A DNA stretch of 64,000 bases from Arthrinium phaeospermum (Eukaryota; Ascomycota; Sordariomycetes; Amphisphaeriales; Apiosporaceae): positions 1,488,001 through 1,552,000 of the forward strand of contig QYRS01000007.1 in assembly GCA_006503535.1 (NCBI GenBank). The letters are read 5' to 3'. The position numbers and the translations under genes were made by a program. Position 1 is the stretch's first letter; each line of letters starts with the position of its first letter. The notes below the pieces were generated by a model. It saw only the letters and a list, made by a program, of their open reading frames with translations. It made no database searches and had not been told where the DNA came from. Below are positions 24,007-38,000 of this stretch, one piece after another.

Positions 24007-26323
24007 CAGGCTGGTGGGCATCTGACCACTTCCTCTCTCAGTGTACTTCGTATGCCGCGTCTAATTAAAGCAGTCAATGTACATGCTCACTAATGACGCC
24101 GGAACCGCAGGGGAATTGGCCTGAAACTGGGCAAGCGAGCTGTCCAATCGCGCCGCGGATGGCCGTCGAGTCCATTGATGGCTTGCAGGACATGTAACCT
24201 CCTCTGCACATTCAGCCCCGGTAGAGCCACGTTGGAACGTGGACGATCCTTCTCTCCCCGTGTCTCTCTCTCTCGGAGCTCGGACTAGCTGGGTCGGGGT
24301 CATGCACGAAAAGGACCACTGCGTCTGCGTTGGATTGGAAAGCATGGGCGTGGAAGCCACCAGATTTGGGGCCAATCTTTTGTCTGTCTTGTCGTTGTTG
24401 TTGGGCGTTGTTTAGACAAAAGAGCCGCAGCCGGGGCGATATTCCCATTGCTTCTTCTCTCTCGGTCTCGCTCCCGGTCGCGCCTTCGTAAGCCAGATCT
24501 GTCAACTTCGGACTCGGGGTCGAGCAAGCAAACAGACAGCTCAGAAAAAAAGGGCAACACCGAGGGGAAGGAAGCCTAAAGATAGAGTTCTTACGTAACC
24601 CACGTGGTGTGCCACGATGACGGGTAAGAGCGTTTTGGGATGGGGTTGGGCCGGGGACTTTTCCTTCTTTCCCTTCCTCGAACCAACACGTTTTCTCTCC
24701 TGTCGAGAGCCGCGCAGGTGTCAATCAACTCACCTGTCATGTCAGACTGCCCGCGCCGTCCGTCTTACCTGCTTTTGTCTCGCTCCGCATAGGGCTGAGA
24801 ATCATCAAGTCCGACAACAGCAACAATAACAATAAAACCAAGCAAACTTCACCATGGCAAGATGTTACGCGTCAGCCAGCAAATTCGGAGAATATGTTGG
24901 TAGTCTCGCCGAGCTGATTAATTACAAACCGTTTAACATCCAATCCGATATCCTCCTCGGACCAAACGCACCATGCGAGGGACGACGACGGGACTTTACG
25001 CCGCTGAGGAGCATCCAACCATATAACTAAACCCCCCGGATGGCTCCCTGGCGGCGCAACCGTTGCAGCTGTTGGTTCCAAGCGACGCCGGTCCGTCCAT
25101 AGTTGCCTCTTTCGTGAAAGATCGCGCCCTGTTGTTGACTTGTCCATCCTGACCTACATAATGGATCAATGCATGCACCGACCATTGCATTGCAAGCCCT
25201 ATGCACTATGATCCCCTGGTCCCATGCCTCTGGCGCCCGCCACGAGTGGAGTTTGGGGTCTCTCCAGAGGGCATCATATGACCATGGCCCCCCTGGTGCT
25301 CTCCTCTTCCTGTCACTTAGCTCCGTATGGGGAAAATAAGCACCGTAAAACCATGTGTTTACGGGCCAGCGTAGAGCCGTGCAAGGCCATGTACCCTGAC
25401 TGCGATTCGTTCTCAAAGTCCCAACTCTGCCCTTATCGCCGCAGGAGCCGAGCCGACAAATCCTATCGCAGCAAGGTGCCGCGAAAGGATCATTGGGAGA
25501 GACAGGGAAGCCTGACTGCGTCGCACGTCCAGGGCAGTAGGCCAGAGAACTAACCATGTAAAGCGTACTCATTGTGTTTAGTTGTTTTCCCTTTTTACTA
25601 TTTGATTATTCTTGATGCGTTTCTGTGATATTAGCGAAAGGCCGCCGGGACCGAAGGTACTGTGCTGTCACGTCTCGAGTTCCAAGAACAGATCGATCTG
25701 CGCCTGTACACCCACCCTACCGCCCCCTTTAGCCTTCTGCCTTGGCTACATATGCGAACCATGTGCGAGCAGGCATACACTTATTCGTAGAAGGCTGCTC
25801 TCACAGTTGTGCAGATCAGTGCACACAACCAACCCATGGTCATCCTAATGCAGTCCAATCAGGCAGCCCTTTTTCCAGGGGATTGGGTCACCACCACTGG
25901 CCAGATGCATGCATACGTGACTTGCAGGAGATATGAATAGCACATAAAAGCCCCGACTATACACCTAAGCCAAGGCCGCCAGCGCGCTACAGGAATCACG
26001 AAACTTCCAGCTTGTCTTCCACGCATGCATAGGTCTTTTCCTTGCGACAGGCACCGAATTAGACATGGCTAGGAATCCGCCAAGTCTGTCGTGATGGTGC
26101 ACGGCAACGGAGCGACAGTGGAGGGAAAGCTGGAGGAACTACGAGCTACAGATACATGGGCGGCTAGCTAGCCCCCATTTCTCCGGAATATAGAGTTGCA
26201 TCACAGTCGGTCACCTGGCTATTGATGATGTGTGTAACGAGGTATAGCCGGGGCCGACGACAATGCCTATTGTTAGATAGATCAATACAAGTCGGCAAGG
26301 CAACACACTGGATTGGCACTTGA

Positions 26324-26346
26324 TGTGTGTGTGTGTGTGTGTGTGT
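26324..26346 (+). repeat. (TG)n microsatellite
   Basis: About eleven uninterrupted TG units. Confidence 0.95.
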
Positions 26347-26581
26347 TTGCAAATGACGTGCTGCTGCTGCTTTATCTCCTGTGAAATACTTGGATGGAAT
26401 TCGGGACAAAAAGGAGACTGGCAATCAATGCTTTCGCTCGCATGTGTGTTTTCGGACCTGCTGGTACACATACAACCAGCGACATCTGATCAATGGGATC
26501 CTCCGCGGAGTGAATTCCCATCCCTGGTCCGCCCACAGTATGTGGACAGACGCTTGCGCGTCTCTTTGGGACATGTGCGCG

Positions 26582-26604
26582 CTCTCTCTCTCTCTCTCTC
26601 TCTC
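26582..26604 (+). repeat. (CT)n microsatellite
   Basis: About eleven CT units, followed by imperfect CT-rich sequence. Confidence 0.95.
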
Positions 26605-28087
26605 GCTCTCTGTCTCTCCCCGCAGCGATATCCAGATGGCATGCTAATGGAATTGTTGGGAGAGTTACAGGTTTACGGGTTACAGCGCCGTCCGCCAAGG
26701 AGCTGCGCGCCGTGTCTGCCGAGAAACGGCGAGAGATTGAGTTTTGATCTATATCTAGGTACCGCACTCCATGTTAGTAAGAGGGTCCACGGTGGGACAA
26801 AAGATGACCGGGAATCTGAGTAACAGACCTTTACCAATCATGTGTTGTACTTTTCGACTAGCGCGTGTTTTCCACGGCGGGCACAGAAAGACTCCAAGCC
26901 CCAAGGCGCAAAACCCACACAAACGGGGCCCAGTCCCTAGTCCCAGTCACAGGTCCCAGTTGACAGGCAGGGCTGGCTATTGTTGGTTAGGCATTTTTCT
27001 CTCTTGGAGAGCCAGGGTGGTTGGCGCAGGTGGTTCACTCATTTGCGGACCCGCGTATACTCTCCTAACTTTAGATAACCCGCAACCCAACCCTGTTTGT
27101 TCCCACGCTCTATAGCGTTACACAAGACTCAACCCAAGACTGCCCTTCTCGGACTATGGGCAACTTGGGGATACCACCTCGTCGAGTTACACAGACTGAT
27201 TGGCCCCCAACCCGAGCCACGAGCTGCCAGACCTCTTGGTAACCTCGACATCGCCTGATCAGTGCGGGCAGGGCAGGACAGACAGGTCTAGGCCTGTAAC
27301 TAACTCCTCTCATCTCCTCTCCTCTTCTCTCCTCTCATTCGCTGGTTCACGTGTCCGCTCGTGAATATGCCGTTATGCAAATGCTCCGTCTTCAAAGTTA
27401 ACGGGAGCATCTACCAAGTTCGCATTTGACCCATTCTCCCATCAGGTACCGCATTTCGACCACAGCCCCCCATGTATGAATCATCGTAGCAAGGTAGGAA
27501 GGAACCCGTGCCGCACGCCAGCACTCATGAAGGAGGTAGCTTGAATTCCGGTTCCTGCCACTGATCGGGGCCGGAAACGACGAAACCGAAAGTACCTACC
27601 TACCTACTTGATTAGCACGCCCAAGGGAACATATCTAAAACGCATGCAACATGAACAACATAGCCCAGATCTTTTGCGATAGAATGGTATGCTTGGGAGG
27701 AAGATGGAGCCAATGCGTATCAATCATCGGCTGTCGTCATTGTTTGTTGTTGTTGTATTATTACTTGTGCGACGACCGTACCGTGCCTCCTTGGCGTATG
27801 CCGGTGCGGTTGCAATAGCAAAAATTGGCAATTACCAACGGAAAGCACAGATGAAAAACCCAGCGAGACCCGCCGGTGTGGTTGTGGGCGCGGGAGATCT
27901 AACCTAGGAGTTATTGTCCCTCCCCAATCGAGCAATTTCAACGAGATGTACATTTCTCCAACGGATTTTCCGCCCCCAAAATCCATTGCATGAAGAAGGG
28001 TTGAGCGGGGGCCCTGTCTGGCATGGGAACGCGGGCTAATCAAACAGACAGACGGACCTTGCTCACTGACAGATTGGTACAGCATGG

Positions 28088-28180
28088 GCCAGGGTCTGCC
28101 TTTCCCTTTCCGTCCATCTGTACCCTCCGATTATAGTGGGCGGAAGGGGAAAAGGCAGACCCTGGCTGGCTCCCACTATA
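28088..28180. repeat. Two overlapping inverted repeats (alternative hairpins)
   Basis: Arm L at 28088-28112 (GCCAGGGTCTGCCTTT...) has an inverted copy at 28141-28166 with very few mismatches and a ~28-nt loop. A second pair, TATAGTGGG (28132-28140) and CCCACTATA (28172-28180), exactly flanks the second L arm. Forming one stem-loop excludes the other. It could be a decayed MITE, a structured RNA or a fold-back recombination product; sequence alone does not decide. Confidence 0.7.
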
Positions 28181-29028
28181 TAGCTGGAGCAGATAAATTA
28201 GCCCAGATTCTCTGGACAGAGGTAAAAGCGGCAGAGGAACGGCAGGGATTTGGGCCCAAAGTACCTTATCCATGTGTGGTCGGAGAAAGGCCGAATAGAC
28301 TCGAACTGTTTGATATCGTTTCCCTCGATGGGTTTTTGATGGCACCGATTCTCTCTCCTAGATCGCCGAATATAGCCAAGCCAAAACGGCGATGATGCAT
28401 CGCACTCTCGTTGCCCAAAAACGAATGTTGGGTGAATGTTGATTGGATTGGTTGTCAAGAAACGACTTGCCGGAGTTTAGGGTAGGATATTAGCATGTAC
28501 CTTTTTCCTTAGCGTTCCCAGCCCATAAACCGGCGACCGTCGCCTTTCAAAATACATTTTGTGGATACAGGCCCGTCCACTCAGTGACACTAATGCACCA
28601 TAGCCCTTTTCATCAAATCAGCGGGCTGGAAAGGGCTCCAGGAGCCTTTTGACTCTGTAAGTACTTACCTACATATGCTTGAGTACATGTATGCAGTGCC
28701 ATTTACGGGGCGATAAGTAAGTAACTCGACGGCTCGACTTGGCAGCCTGGACAAACAAGATGCCTGCGGCGCAGGTGCGGATATCCGAGTATTAATATAA
28801 GGCTGGATCCGTATAGTCCTCCACATCACAGCCAGCTGAGACAAGGGGATTAATCACAACGACCCAGATAAGGGAGAGGCGCATGTTTCGGAGGGGGGCC
28901 CTTGGAAGCACAGATGCCATCTGAGATACGCAGGTTGCCTATACTTCATCACATATACATATCTCATCGTTTGCATACCCCCGCCCCCAGAGACACACCA
29001 GTGCACACGCTTGTAACCATGCCATAAA

Positions 29029-29051
29029 CGAGACGGCCCAGGGCCGTCTCG
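29029..29051. repeat. Perfect palindrome, 11-bp arms
   Basis: CGAGACGGCCC, a single A, then the exact inverted copy GGGCCGTCTCG. No T-run follows. Confidence 0.9.
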
Positions 29052-30784
29052 CTTGGCCTTAGTGCTCCCGAAGAGCGCAAATTATGATTGTGTGGCTTTC
29101 GCGAGAGACAGACCTTTGAATACGTCGTAATCCCACAGAGAGAGAAAGAGAGCGGGCGAGAGAGAGAGGGCGCAGTAGCAGAAGCAGAGGCCCAGCTGAG
29201 CTGAAGCGGTTACCGGCAAAGCTGTAAACCTTGGCTGAGTTCCCAAGTTCCTTATCCTGCTCCACCGAGCTTGGCCGGTCGATATGTGTATGCGCATCAG
29301 CGGCGCCCATTTCTGCTGTACGCAGCGAACGGTACGGAGTATCGCCCCTCGCCCACTCACTCCCAATCCGGCCTGGCCGCAACGGTCTGCTGACTGACAT
29401 GGGGCAGTAATCTCGTAGGGCGTAGGCAAGCATGTAGTAGTAGCGTACGGCAAGGGATTATTTTAAGTTGAACAAGGTGCTGACGGTGTCGGCAGGCTTG
29501 CGTCGTTCTCGCGTGGTCGAACCTGGGGGGGCTTTTGGTTTGCCCGTCCTCGTCCCTTCTTGGGCCGGGGGCCCTGACCCTAGCCCTTCCGCGAAGGCAG
29601 ACCAGAGCGAAACGGGCTGGTTGGTCCGGTGGTAGGCAAAGGAGCGTTGCCAAGAGCTGGCAATCCCAATCAGCCAATCCCCCTCATAGCTTCGATAGTG
29701 AAAGTGCCAGATTGCCATTTGAGGAATTGGGTACGGAGTACATTGGCTGGCTGGCACGCCCAGGCCCGTTTTTTGCCTGGGAACGCCTCTGATTGGCCGT
29801 ATATACGAAGAGCTCCCAGAAGCGGGATATCCCATTAGTCTCGGCCTTGTAAACGGGGATGCAGCAGTACCTATCTCCACCTACTGTACCAATCAGCCAC
29901 GTTCCCCATCTGAGCCGTGCTGTACTAGAAAGTTGTCGAAGAGGCAGTGGCAGACTGGCAGTACCCATGCAAATCCAGGCGACCGGTGCCCGACACCCGG
30001 AACCAAGTTGATTCGACGCTACCTTGTGGTCGGATAGGCTCAAGCGCCAAACTACCCCCAGCCCTGACCGGTGGCAGGTGATGTGAAGGGAAATGAAATA
30101 CCGATCTTCATTCGATATAGGCTCCATCGGTTTATGATATAGTTATGATATTCTACTCCGTATACATGGATTACAAATGCTAGTTGTCGCGCCATCGTGG
30201 CCCTCGAGAGCAGATAGTGGGATCGCTGGGCAAATGACTCGAAGGTTTCGGTAGGATATGACGTAGTGCTGGCTGGCTGTGTGGTGGACAGCTGGTCATG
30301 CTGCATCTACGGGCGGTGGTTCGCGACCGACCAGCCTTGGGTTGGGGGCCGAAGGAAGGGGAAAGAAACCAGGCCAAGTCGTCTTCGTACTATTCTAGCC
30401 ATGGCTCGGTCCCGACAAGAGAGTGCTGTGCCGTCTGGGACCGTGATTTTCTATGCTCTCGGTGAGGGCCGCAGCAACAAAAAAGAAGATATATGCTTGG
30501 AATTAGTAATGGTTTTGTCAGCAGCCTGGTGCAACTGCCTTTTAGCAATATCTACAAGAACCAGGCGTTGTGGTGGAGCTCGAGGCTATTCGGAGTTCGG
30601 TGCTGGGCAGTAGCAGGCCAGGTGATTTAAACTTGGAGATAGTCCGAATAAATCGGACGATGCTATTGGCTCTGGCTTGGCGTGGACCAAATCACAGCTC
30701 ACCCTGAATCATGTTCGTCGAGTATTACTTATCTACCTGACTAGCCAAAGCGTGAATCGATAGCGAGTCCTCTCTCCACTCTTG

Positions 30785-31039
30785 CCGGCGGACGTTCCGC
30801 CGGAGGATCGTATCAGGACGACGACGCTGGGCTTGGGTCGGGGTTAACATCTCAGTAACAAGCGAATCCCGATCCTGCGCGCGTGGTTAGGGCCAAGGCG
30901 GCTTGAGCCTCGATGCCTACCTGAGGTCGGTCCCTTGTCAAACAAACATCGTATGAGTTGAAATACGTCAGGGGCTTAGCCCGCGGAGGATTGGGCTCAA
31001 AGCCTTGACCCAAAGGCTGTCGCGCGTTACATGCGCGAC
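30785..31039. repeat. Cluster of four short hairpins
   Basis: The pairs are CCGGCGGA/TCCGCCGG (30785-30803), GGGCT/AGCCC (30972-30982), AGCCTT/AAGGCT (31001-31018) and GTCGCGC/GCGCGAC (31019-31039). All are exact complements with 1-7 nt loops, and the last two abut. This may be a structured non-coding RNA, but I do not recognise a family. Confidence 0.4.
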
Positions 31040-32561
31040 GGATAAGATTGCTCCGTACGTGATGGGTAGCCAGGTCCTATCGCAGTGGACTTTTCGAGAT
31101 GTCCGGTCATGTGTTCCTCCGCTAATCTATGGCGTAGGATTCGGAATAACATCATCAGACAGGCCGGGCGTATCTTAATTGCAGAGTCGCGGTTGGAATG
31201 TGATGGCTCAGGTTTGGTTCAGCTCGGATGGGGTTGGAGGTGTCGCACAAACAAACAAACAATTGCGCCGAGGTCATTTGCGCCGTGAAGCGTTTCTTCG
31301 GTCCTCGGAGAACACTGTGAACATAACAAAGTTGTAGTAGTGCTCGGTGGGAGGCTAAATGGTCTTGGTTGCCTTCAATTACAGGGCGGGGAAGGTCGGG
31401 TCTGGGGACCGCTGAAGGAGGTTGAAAGAGAAGATTGCCTCAAGCGAATGAGTATCGCAAGTTGAAGCCGGCTCGAGGCCAAGACGGCGGCAGGATTGAC
31501 TGCAAAGCAGGTCAAACACCAGATAGACAAACACACATCAATGAGTACGCAGGGTCGGCTCATGCTCATGCAAGTGTGGGGAGAAGCATGTAAGTACCAT
31601 GAAATTGCCATGTGCTACCTCTGTGTGTATCAAATGCAACACACGTACCCAGACGTAGGGTGCGCCCATGCAATGCAAACTCCGCAGTTGAAAGAGCCGC
31701 CGACCGCCATTCACCCACTGTAGCCAGCAGCAACATAGATGAAGACCCTGGCAAAGAGCGGTGGAATGTGAAGTGCTGGTGCTGCATGAGCTGCTCCGCC
31801 CCAATCTATTGCGATTGCGCAGCCAGTGCAGACGGCTTGGAGGAGGGGGAGGGGGGTGAAATGATGCAATTCTCGCCATTCTCATTGGCCAAATTCCTCC
31901 TGGCCTCACAAAGGCACTTTACTAGTTCCAGGCTGCCGTGACTGAACGTGAATCACTCGCACACCACACTCACTCACTCACTCGCCCGCTGTCCGCCAAC
32001 ACCACCTACAATACGTCGTACCACAACAGCGAATCACATTGCCGGGGATCGTCAAGATCCGCCTGTTTCGGTCATAAGCAACTGTTTCCGACGGGTTCAG
32101 GGATTACACACTTTCACACACAACTATGCACTATTGAACCCGCAACCTTGGGACAGCGTTTGCCCTTTTGGGCCATACCTACAGTCCCTGGGTCCCTAAA
32201 TTCCCCAGCAACTTCAATTGAGGCAAAATACATTTTCCAAATGCCCAGTGTTGAACGTCGCAACTGTCTTCGACGTACCTTGATACATGCAGAAATGACA
32301 TGCTGCACGGGCAGATCCAGCAACCTCCTTCGCCTGCCTACAACCCCTGCGCCGATACTTGTTGATTTCCGATATACCATTCATTGCTTGGGTATACACG
32401 TCACTGTTAGTCTTGGCCCCCCTTCTATTGATCCAGTGCATCAATACATGGGCCCCCATGGAGGGCAATATTCTGCGACATGGCAAATGTCATTGTCCGA
32501 TAAGGAGCTTGGAGCTCCGATTTACCCAAGAGCTCTCTCTCTTTCTCCCCCACGTCGGGGT

Positions 32562-32593
32562 TTGAGAGCTTGAGAGCTTGAGAGCTTGAGCTC
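32562..32593 (+). repeat. 8-bp tandem repeat TTGAGAGC
   Basis: Three exact units followed by a degenerate fourth (TTGAGCTC). Confidence 0.9.
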
Positions 32594-32932
32594 GAAGCTT
32601 GGGCTTCCGGGGAGATGCCAATTCCACAAAACCCCGAGGGACCTTCTTGTCGGCCCCGCGATATCCACCCAAGCTGCGGTCACTTAGTAAGCAGAAAGAC
32701 CCCATCAAACGGCGCCGTTCTTTCCTCCATAGCGGTTACGGTTGTAGGAGCCGGATGACGAGCGCAATGCGTGCATCTGCCTCCGCATTCTTGCGCGAAA
32801 GGCGCAATCGCAATCATTGCGATGCTGCGATGCTGAACATCCGATGCTAAACCACAATCTCATGCGATCTTTCAGCTGGAGCGGATCGCAGATGTGGCCA
32901 TGCATAGCATAGCAGAGAGCAAAGCGGAGCCT

Positions 32933-32956
32933 CGAAAGTACGAAAGTACGAAAGTA
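32933..32956 (+). repeat. 8-bp tandem repeat CGAAAGTA
   Basis: Three exact consecutive units. Confidence 0.9.
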
Positions 32957-34225
32957 CGCAGCTACCTCTGGTAGAGGTATCAGAAGCGTTAGGTTGGTTG
33001 TGGGGTAGAGTACCTATGGCACACTCTCCAATCCAGCAACACACCCAACACCTCGCCATGCAGTGTAGTTTCCTCAGTGCGACCACGCCTAAAGGACATC
33101 GCATATGAGCAAGCAGTACGTATGGATCGGCGACCCAAAACATGCAGAAAGGGCCTGCTAGCCTGTGTCGCAGGTTAGCCGCCCGCTCCAAGGGGCGGGC
33201 ACCCAAGCGGTGTATTGGTTAGATTGCGTTCCAGCGTGGCCGCTTCCATTGGGCCTGCTGTGTTGCCAAGGCGGGTAGAACAAGTCGCTCGCATGGAATG
33301 GGTTCACAACTTCAGCCCTACCGAACAGACACAAACCCCAATACCCCCCTTCCCCCCCCATAAGCCATCCCCATTTCCATCGTGCGTGATCGCGGGAGAC
33401 ACGGCGACACCGACAGTCGGGCACTAGGGGAACATTGGACATGCAGCCTTCGAGCAGGACCCGGCCTGTACATGGAGATATGTCTCGCGATGTGCAGGTC
33501 AAGATGTAAGATGATTAGCCAGCCAAGTCTGGGCAGGACCTGAATGGCCAACTCGAGGGTCTGCTAGACCGCCAGATAGGCGCAGGTATGCAAGCCGAAC
33601 GACGGGAGCGACGAAAGAGGACGTCGTGGTCCCGCCTGGAAGCAGTCGCCGTGAGAGTCATACCGCCAGTCACATGGAAGTATGTTGCGATGCATCCCAG
33701 TTGTTGCTTCCCTAGCTAGTCTGGAGAAGAAGAAAGGGCATAGCGACACCGAAGCTACCTAACCCCATACTTTGTGTATTCTGCAGTACCTAGTCCTCAG
33801 TCCCTTGGGAATTTGTCAAAGCACGTACGACTTGGGACCGTCCGCACTGCTCTACTCCTCTATCAAAAGTACACTGCATGAGGGAGGTTTCAGCGGGTTC
33901 ACAGCATGGGCCACCATTGGGCCAAGCCCACCCCTCTCTTCCCGTCCGCCACCAACGGAGTACTTGAGCGGCTTGCAGAGCCCATGTACAGAGCACCGCA
34001 GCTACGAAACATGAACGAATATTGTGGGGTTGGCCAGGAGTGATGGGCAATACTCAGCACTCAACTCCCAGCCCTACGAGGAGGGGGGAGAAAGTGAGTG
34101 CTGATTTGATCTGACCGACCCGGCGGTCTGTCTACGTCCCGCCAGTGTCTTGGTCGTAAGGCAAGGCACAGCACTTACGACATCATCTAGAAAGGGAAAA
34201 GTACCGACTTCAGGTACATGCCCTC

Positions 34226-34245
34226 TGTCCTGTCCTGTCCTGTCC
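34226..34245 (+). repeat. 5-bp tandem repeat TGTCC
   Basis: Four exact consecutive units. Confidence 0.9.
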
Positions 34246-35055
34246 ACCATGCGATGCCGTAAGATGTCAAATCCCAAGAACCAAGACGATGGGATCATGG
34301 ATAATTGGTGCGGCCATATCCATTGTCTTGGGTTAATTAATCCCAGAATGTTGGCAACTTACAGTACTTACCTACCGCAAACCTATTTGGGATAACAGTA
34401 ATCCACCGTATTCGAGGCTCGCTCGTAAAAAGAGCATTTTTTCCCTACGTATGCTGCGGCGACCAGATGGGGTAGCAATGCCACTCTGGGTGACTTGGTT
34501 TTACGTATGTATATTGATGCGTGCATGTTTATGACGACCATTGACCGAGAAGGAACTTCAGGCAGACAAGGATCGCATGATGGTTCCCTTTCTTTTGTGA
34601 CGAATTGCTAGCCTCTTGTGCTATCCAATTTGCGAGGCAGGCCACCAGAATAGCATATAGGATCTTTCTTATTTTCTGCGTGGCCTGCCTGTGGAAGTGC
34701 CATTCGTCTACCTGAGATATGCGCGATGGTACCAACTGGAGTCGACTAAATGATGGTGGGGGCCAGAAATAGCCGTTTTTGGAGTCGAGGAAACAGAAAT
34801 AGAGAAAGGCCCCATTTCTCTGCCAATCAGCTGCGTGGGTATGACGAATGGGCGACCTCGCAAGTGCTGACAATTTATATCCCAACTACTACCCAACTCG
34901 TCGAATTAGCCCGCAAATTGATAGTGCCGCCTTTAACCCCCCCTGCCTGCTTGGAAGGTACTTTCGGGGGCCCGCTCTCTCTCGCTTTTAGCTTCAGATA
35001 CGGTGCACGGGACGAAAATAGTGTCGACCGTACCGATGCGATGGCATTGGGAACT

Positions 35056-35073
35056 GTCGTCGTCGTCGTCGTC
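35056..35073 (+). repeat. (GTC)n microsatellite
   Basis: Six GTC units, followed after GGCCGC by two more. Confidence 0.85.
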
Positions 35074-38000
35074 GGCCGCGTCGTCGTATGGAAGGACCGA
35101 ACCGTGTGCATTGGCAAATACGCTCTTCATTTTCTACCCATGGAGTCATACATTTCCCCTAACACATATTGTTATATGAAACCCAATAAGACAAGACATA
35201 CTGTGCCGCAGCCAAATCTCAACTGATCTGAGTTGAGTGATGACAATGTAGGTACATACTTACTTACAGACTTACATGCATACACAATGACCATGTGCGC
35301 CAAGCAAGGACCCTGAATTGCGACTGAGCGAAGCAGTCTCCGCTTACATCCGGACTTGTCCGCGAAACGCGACGCTCGTTAGAGAGACTGAGGGAGAGAG
35401 GGAGTGAGTGTGTGTGTGTCATATGTCAGCGAGGTATAGGGTGCACCACCACGATTTTAAACCCAGTCCCAAAGAACCGTGCAGCTTTGGCGTGATGCCC
35501 TCATGTAAGTAAGTAGTATCCCAGACGGGCCCCTCCCCCAGCTCGACATGGGGGGGAAGAAAGTCAAACTTCGTCGTACTTTCATGCGCGTCGACCAATC
35601 CCCTTCTTCGACGGCTTGGTTTCCGGGCATTCTCAACCGGTCTATCTGGAGAATATACCCTGCCCCGTTTCTGTTGTGTGATTGTCCTGTCCTCTTTTGT
35701 CCCTCGTTATTTGCTGTCTCTGATTCCCCAAACAAACCCCCCTTCCCCCCTCCCCTCTCTCTCCAGCTGAAGCACTCCGGGACGTTGCATTGTGCTCGCC
35801 AATGCCACGTTCAAGGGGGGGATGGGGGAAGGGGGTGGTTGGCCTAGGACTTGTGCATAAGCCGTTTTGGCGCCATGCAGCTTGCCAGACCAGTACCTTG
35901 TGGTTGGGACAGCTCGCAGAGTACACGGCGGTATGTGGTAGTAGTTTCCCGGGGTGTGGGCGTCGTCAAGGTGAGAACCTTAATGACCGTCGTCGAGACG
36001 GATCACTGGGACCAATGGAAGGGAGGGCTTGCCGTCTTGACTTTCCCCCCTCGTGGGTGGTCATCTGGGATAACGCGGTTGCTCGATGAGACAGATCATT
36101 TTGCAAGCTCTCCCTGTCAGCAACCCGGCAACCCGTCACCTGCAGATGGGATGGGATGGCTTATGGGACAGTGGCAACCGAAGCATTGTTTGATATGAGA
36201 AAATCCCCCCAGATGCAGTGTGTGCGCGAAATATGCAACACGTACCTTATAGATTACTGGTATCCTGGGTGCTGAAGATTGGATAGCCTATGAGCTGCAA
36301 AGGCTGGGCCACACGGGACACTCAAGTCGAGGAGGCGTAGATCCAATTGTCTGGACGTGCTGGTACGCCTTATCTCGAAGCGGGCCCATGCAAAGGACCC
36401 CATACCCCGGAGACTACAGCCGTTGTTCCAGCAATCATCCTTCCTCGAGGGCTTGAGAAAGACCACGACACCAGCAAGGGTACGACAAGCCCCGGCCGTC
36501 CGAACCGTCCGCAGTAGATGCACAGGGACATGCGCTGAAGAGTAGGCAGCTGGCAGCGATGGCGAACAACAGAGTCTGGAACCATTGCTGTGGACCCGCG
36601 ATAAGCCTGGGGGTGGGTGGTTTCAAAGAGTGATGCTCTGAGGATGAAATCCGATTGACGACGACAGTCGTGTAGCGTCAGGCGATCGCCCCTCTCAATA
36701 GCCCAATTCGGCAATCACCAATGGGCTGGGAGCGTGTTGTGGTGTGTGTGGGAGTTGCGGGAGTGTGTATGGAATTTGCTCACGCCCAGCCGCCATTGGC
36801 CGTTGACCAGGGTCTCTCCGTACGCTTTGGGCACTGAAATGCCATGCTCGTGTATGACCTTTCCAAGCTTTTGCGTTGCTGGGGAGGGGAGAAAAGGCTA
36901 TGAGATGGGACGATTGTTTTCCGTAAAACGTCGACCGCGCAAGACACAGAGAGTTATTGCTTAGCCTGCCCGGAATAAATCTACGATAAAATCCAAAAGG
37001 GCTCGAACCAGATGGGGGTGCCGGAACTACGCACCGTGGAGCGCGCAGTGGCTTTACAGAAGCGAACGCCCGCGCGGTCTCATCGTTTATTCGCGGAAGT
37101 ATTGCGCGACTCTGGGCTGCTGGGCGGCTCCTTACCGTCGACCAAGTGTCTGGGTACTGTAGGGCTGAATGGAATAATACTCCAACCGAGCGATTGCGAC
37201 AAATCGCCTTGCATGCCCTGGGATGTATGTAGTGAACGCCCGACAGCCAGCCTGCTATTGATGGTAACATACATATATATGATGCACACTCTTGGTAGAC
37301 GATTGCCTACATGTCCGGAGGCGCCAATAATTAATCTACTTTATGCACGCATCTGGTGATGTGTATGTAAATATAGGTGAAGTAGGTACTCTCGTACGGC
37401 GAAGAAAAGGGGTTGTCCACTGTTGATGCTAGCTGGCATAGGCGAGGTGGTGGGCAGGCTTGGCGCCCGCCGAGACGCGCCGGGCACCGGTCGCCTGCTG
37501 CGATTCTCGCCCAAGGCATGGAAGGTTACATCTATGCATGCTATTTGGGATTTGGAGCCGGGCGCTGAATAACAACATTGGGCACGATCATTAATCCATA
37601 TCGCAAAAGATGCAGGTCGCAATTGGCACCACCTACCAATATTTCCCCGTCGTATTCCTGAGAAACAAATATCGAGACAACTGGCAGTGCAGTGGGTCAA
37701 TTGCGAGAGAGAGCGACAGTGACAAATGATACTTAAGAATCCATTGATGGTGGCTGACAGTCGAGCAGGCAAAGCCGGCCATTGAATGTTGTTTCAAAGC
37801 CCTGGGGATGCGCTAAAACATGGGCAGTCGGCGCAGTACAGATCCCTGAAGAACGTGGACTTCCGCACTGTCCACCACTACACATCCAAGTACACAATTG
37901 GGGAAGTCTGCTCCTCTCCCGCTGAAGAAAGGAAGCCTGGCCTAGGACTGCCTTACACAGTAGCAGGGTCAATAGGCTATCATCTGGTGTGTCGAACGGA

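Larger units (their letters stand above)
23214..28080. other. Gene desert, part 1
   Basis: No supportable gene. Longest open frames (for example 25027-25572 minus, 181 codons) have no recognisable domain, and their composition is like the flanking DNA. It contains microsatellites at 23989-24006, 26324-26346 and 26582-26604. Confidence 0.5.

Noticed and set aside
25027..25572. 181-codon minus-strand ORF in the desert
   Set aside because: No domain, signal peptide or intron structure; composition like surrounding DNA.
31938..32573. 211-codon plus-strand ORF in the desert
   Set aside because: No recognisable fold; the C-terminal part is a low-complexity CTCTC region and the tandem repeat region follows directly.
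36695..37270. 191-codon minus-strand ORF
   Set aside because: No recognisable protein features; chance ORF in GC-rich DNA.
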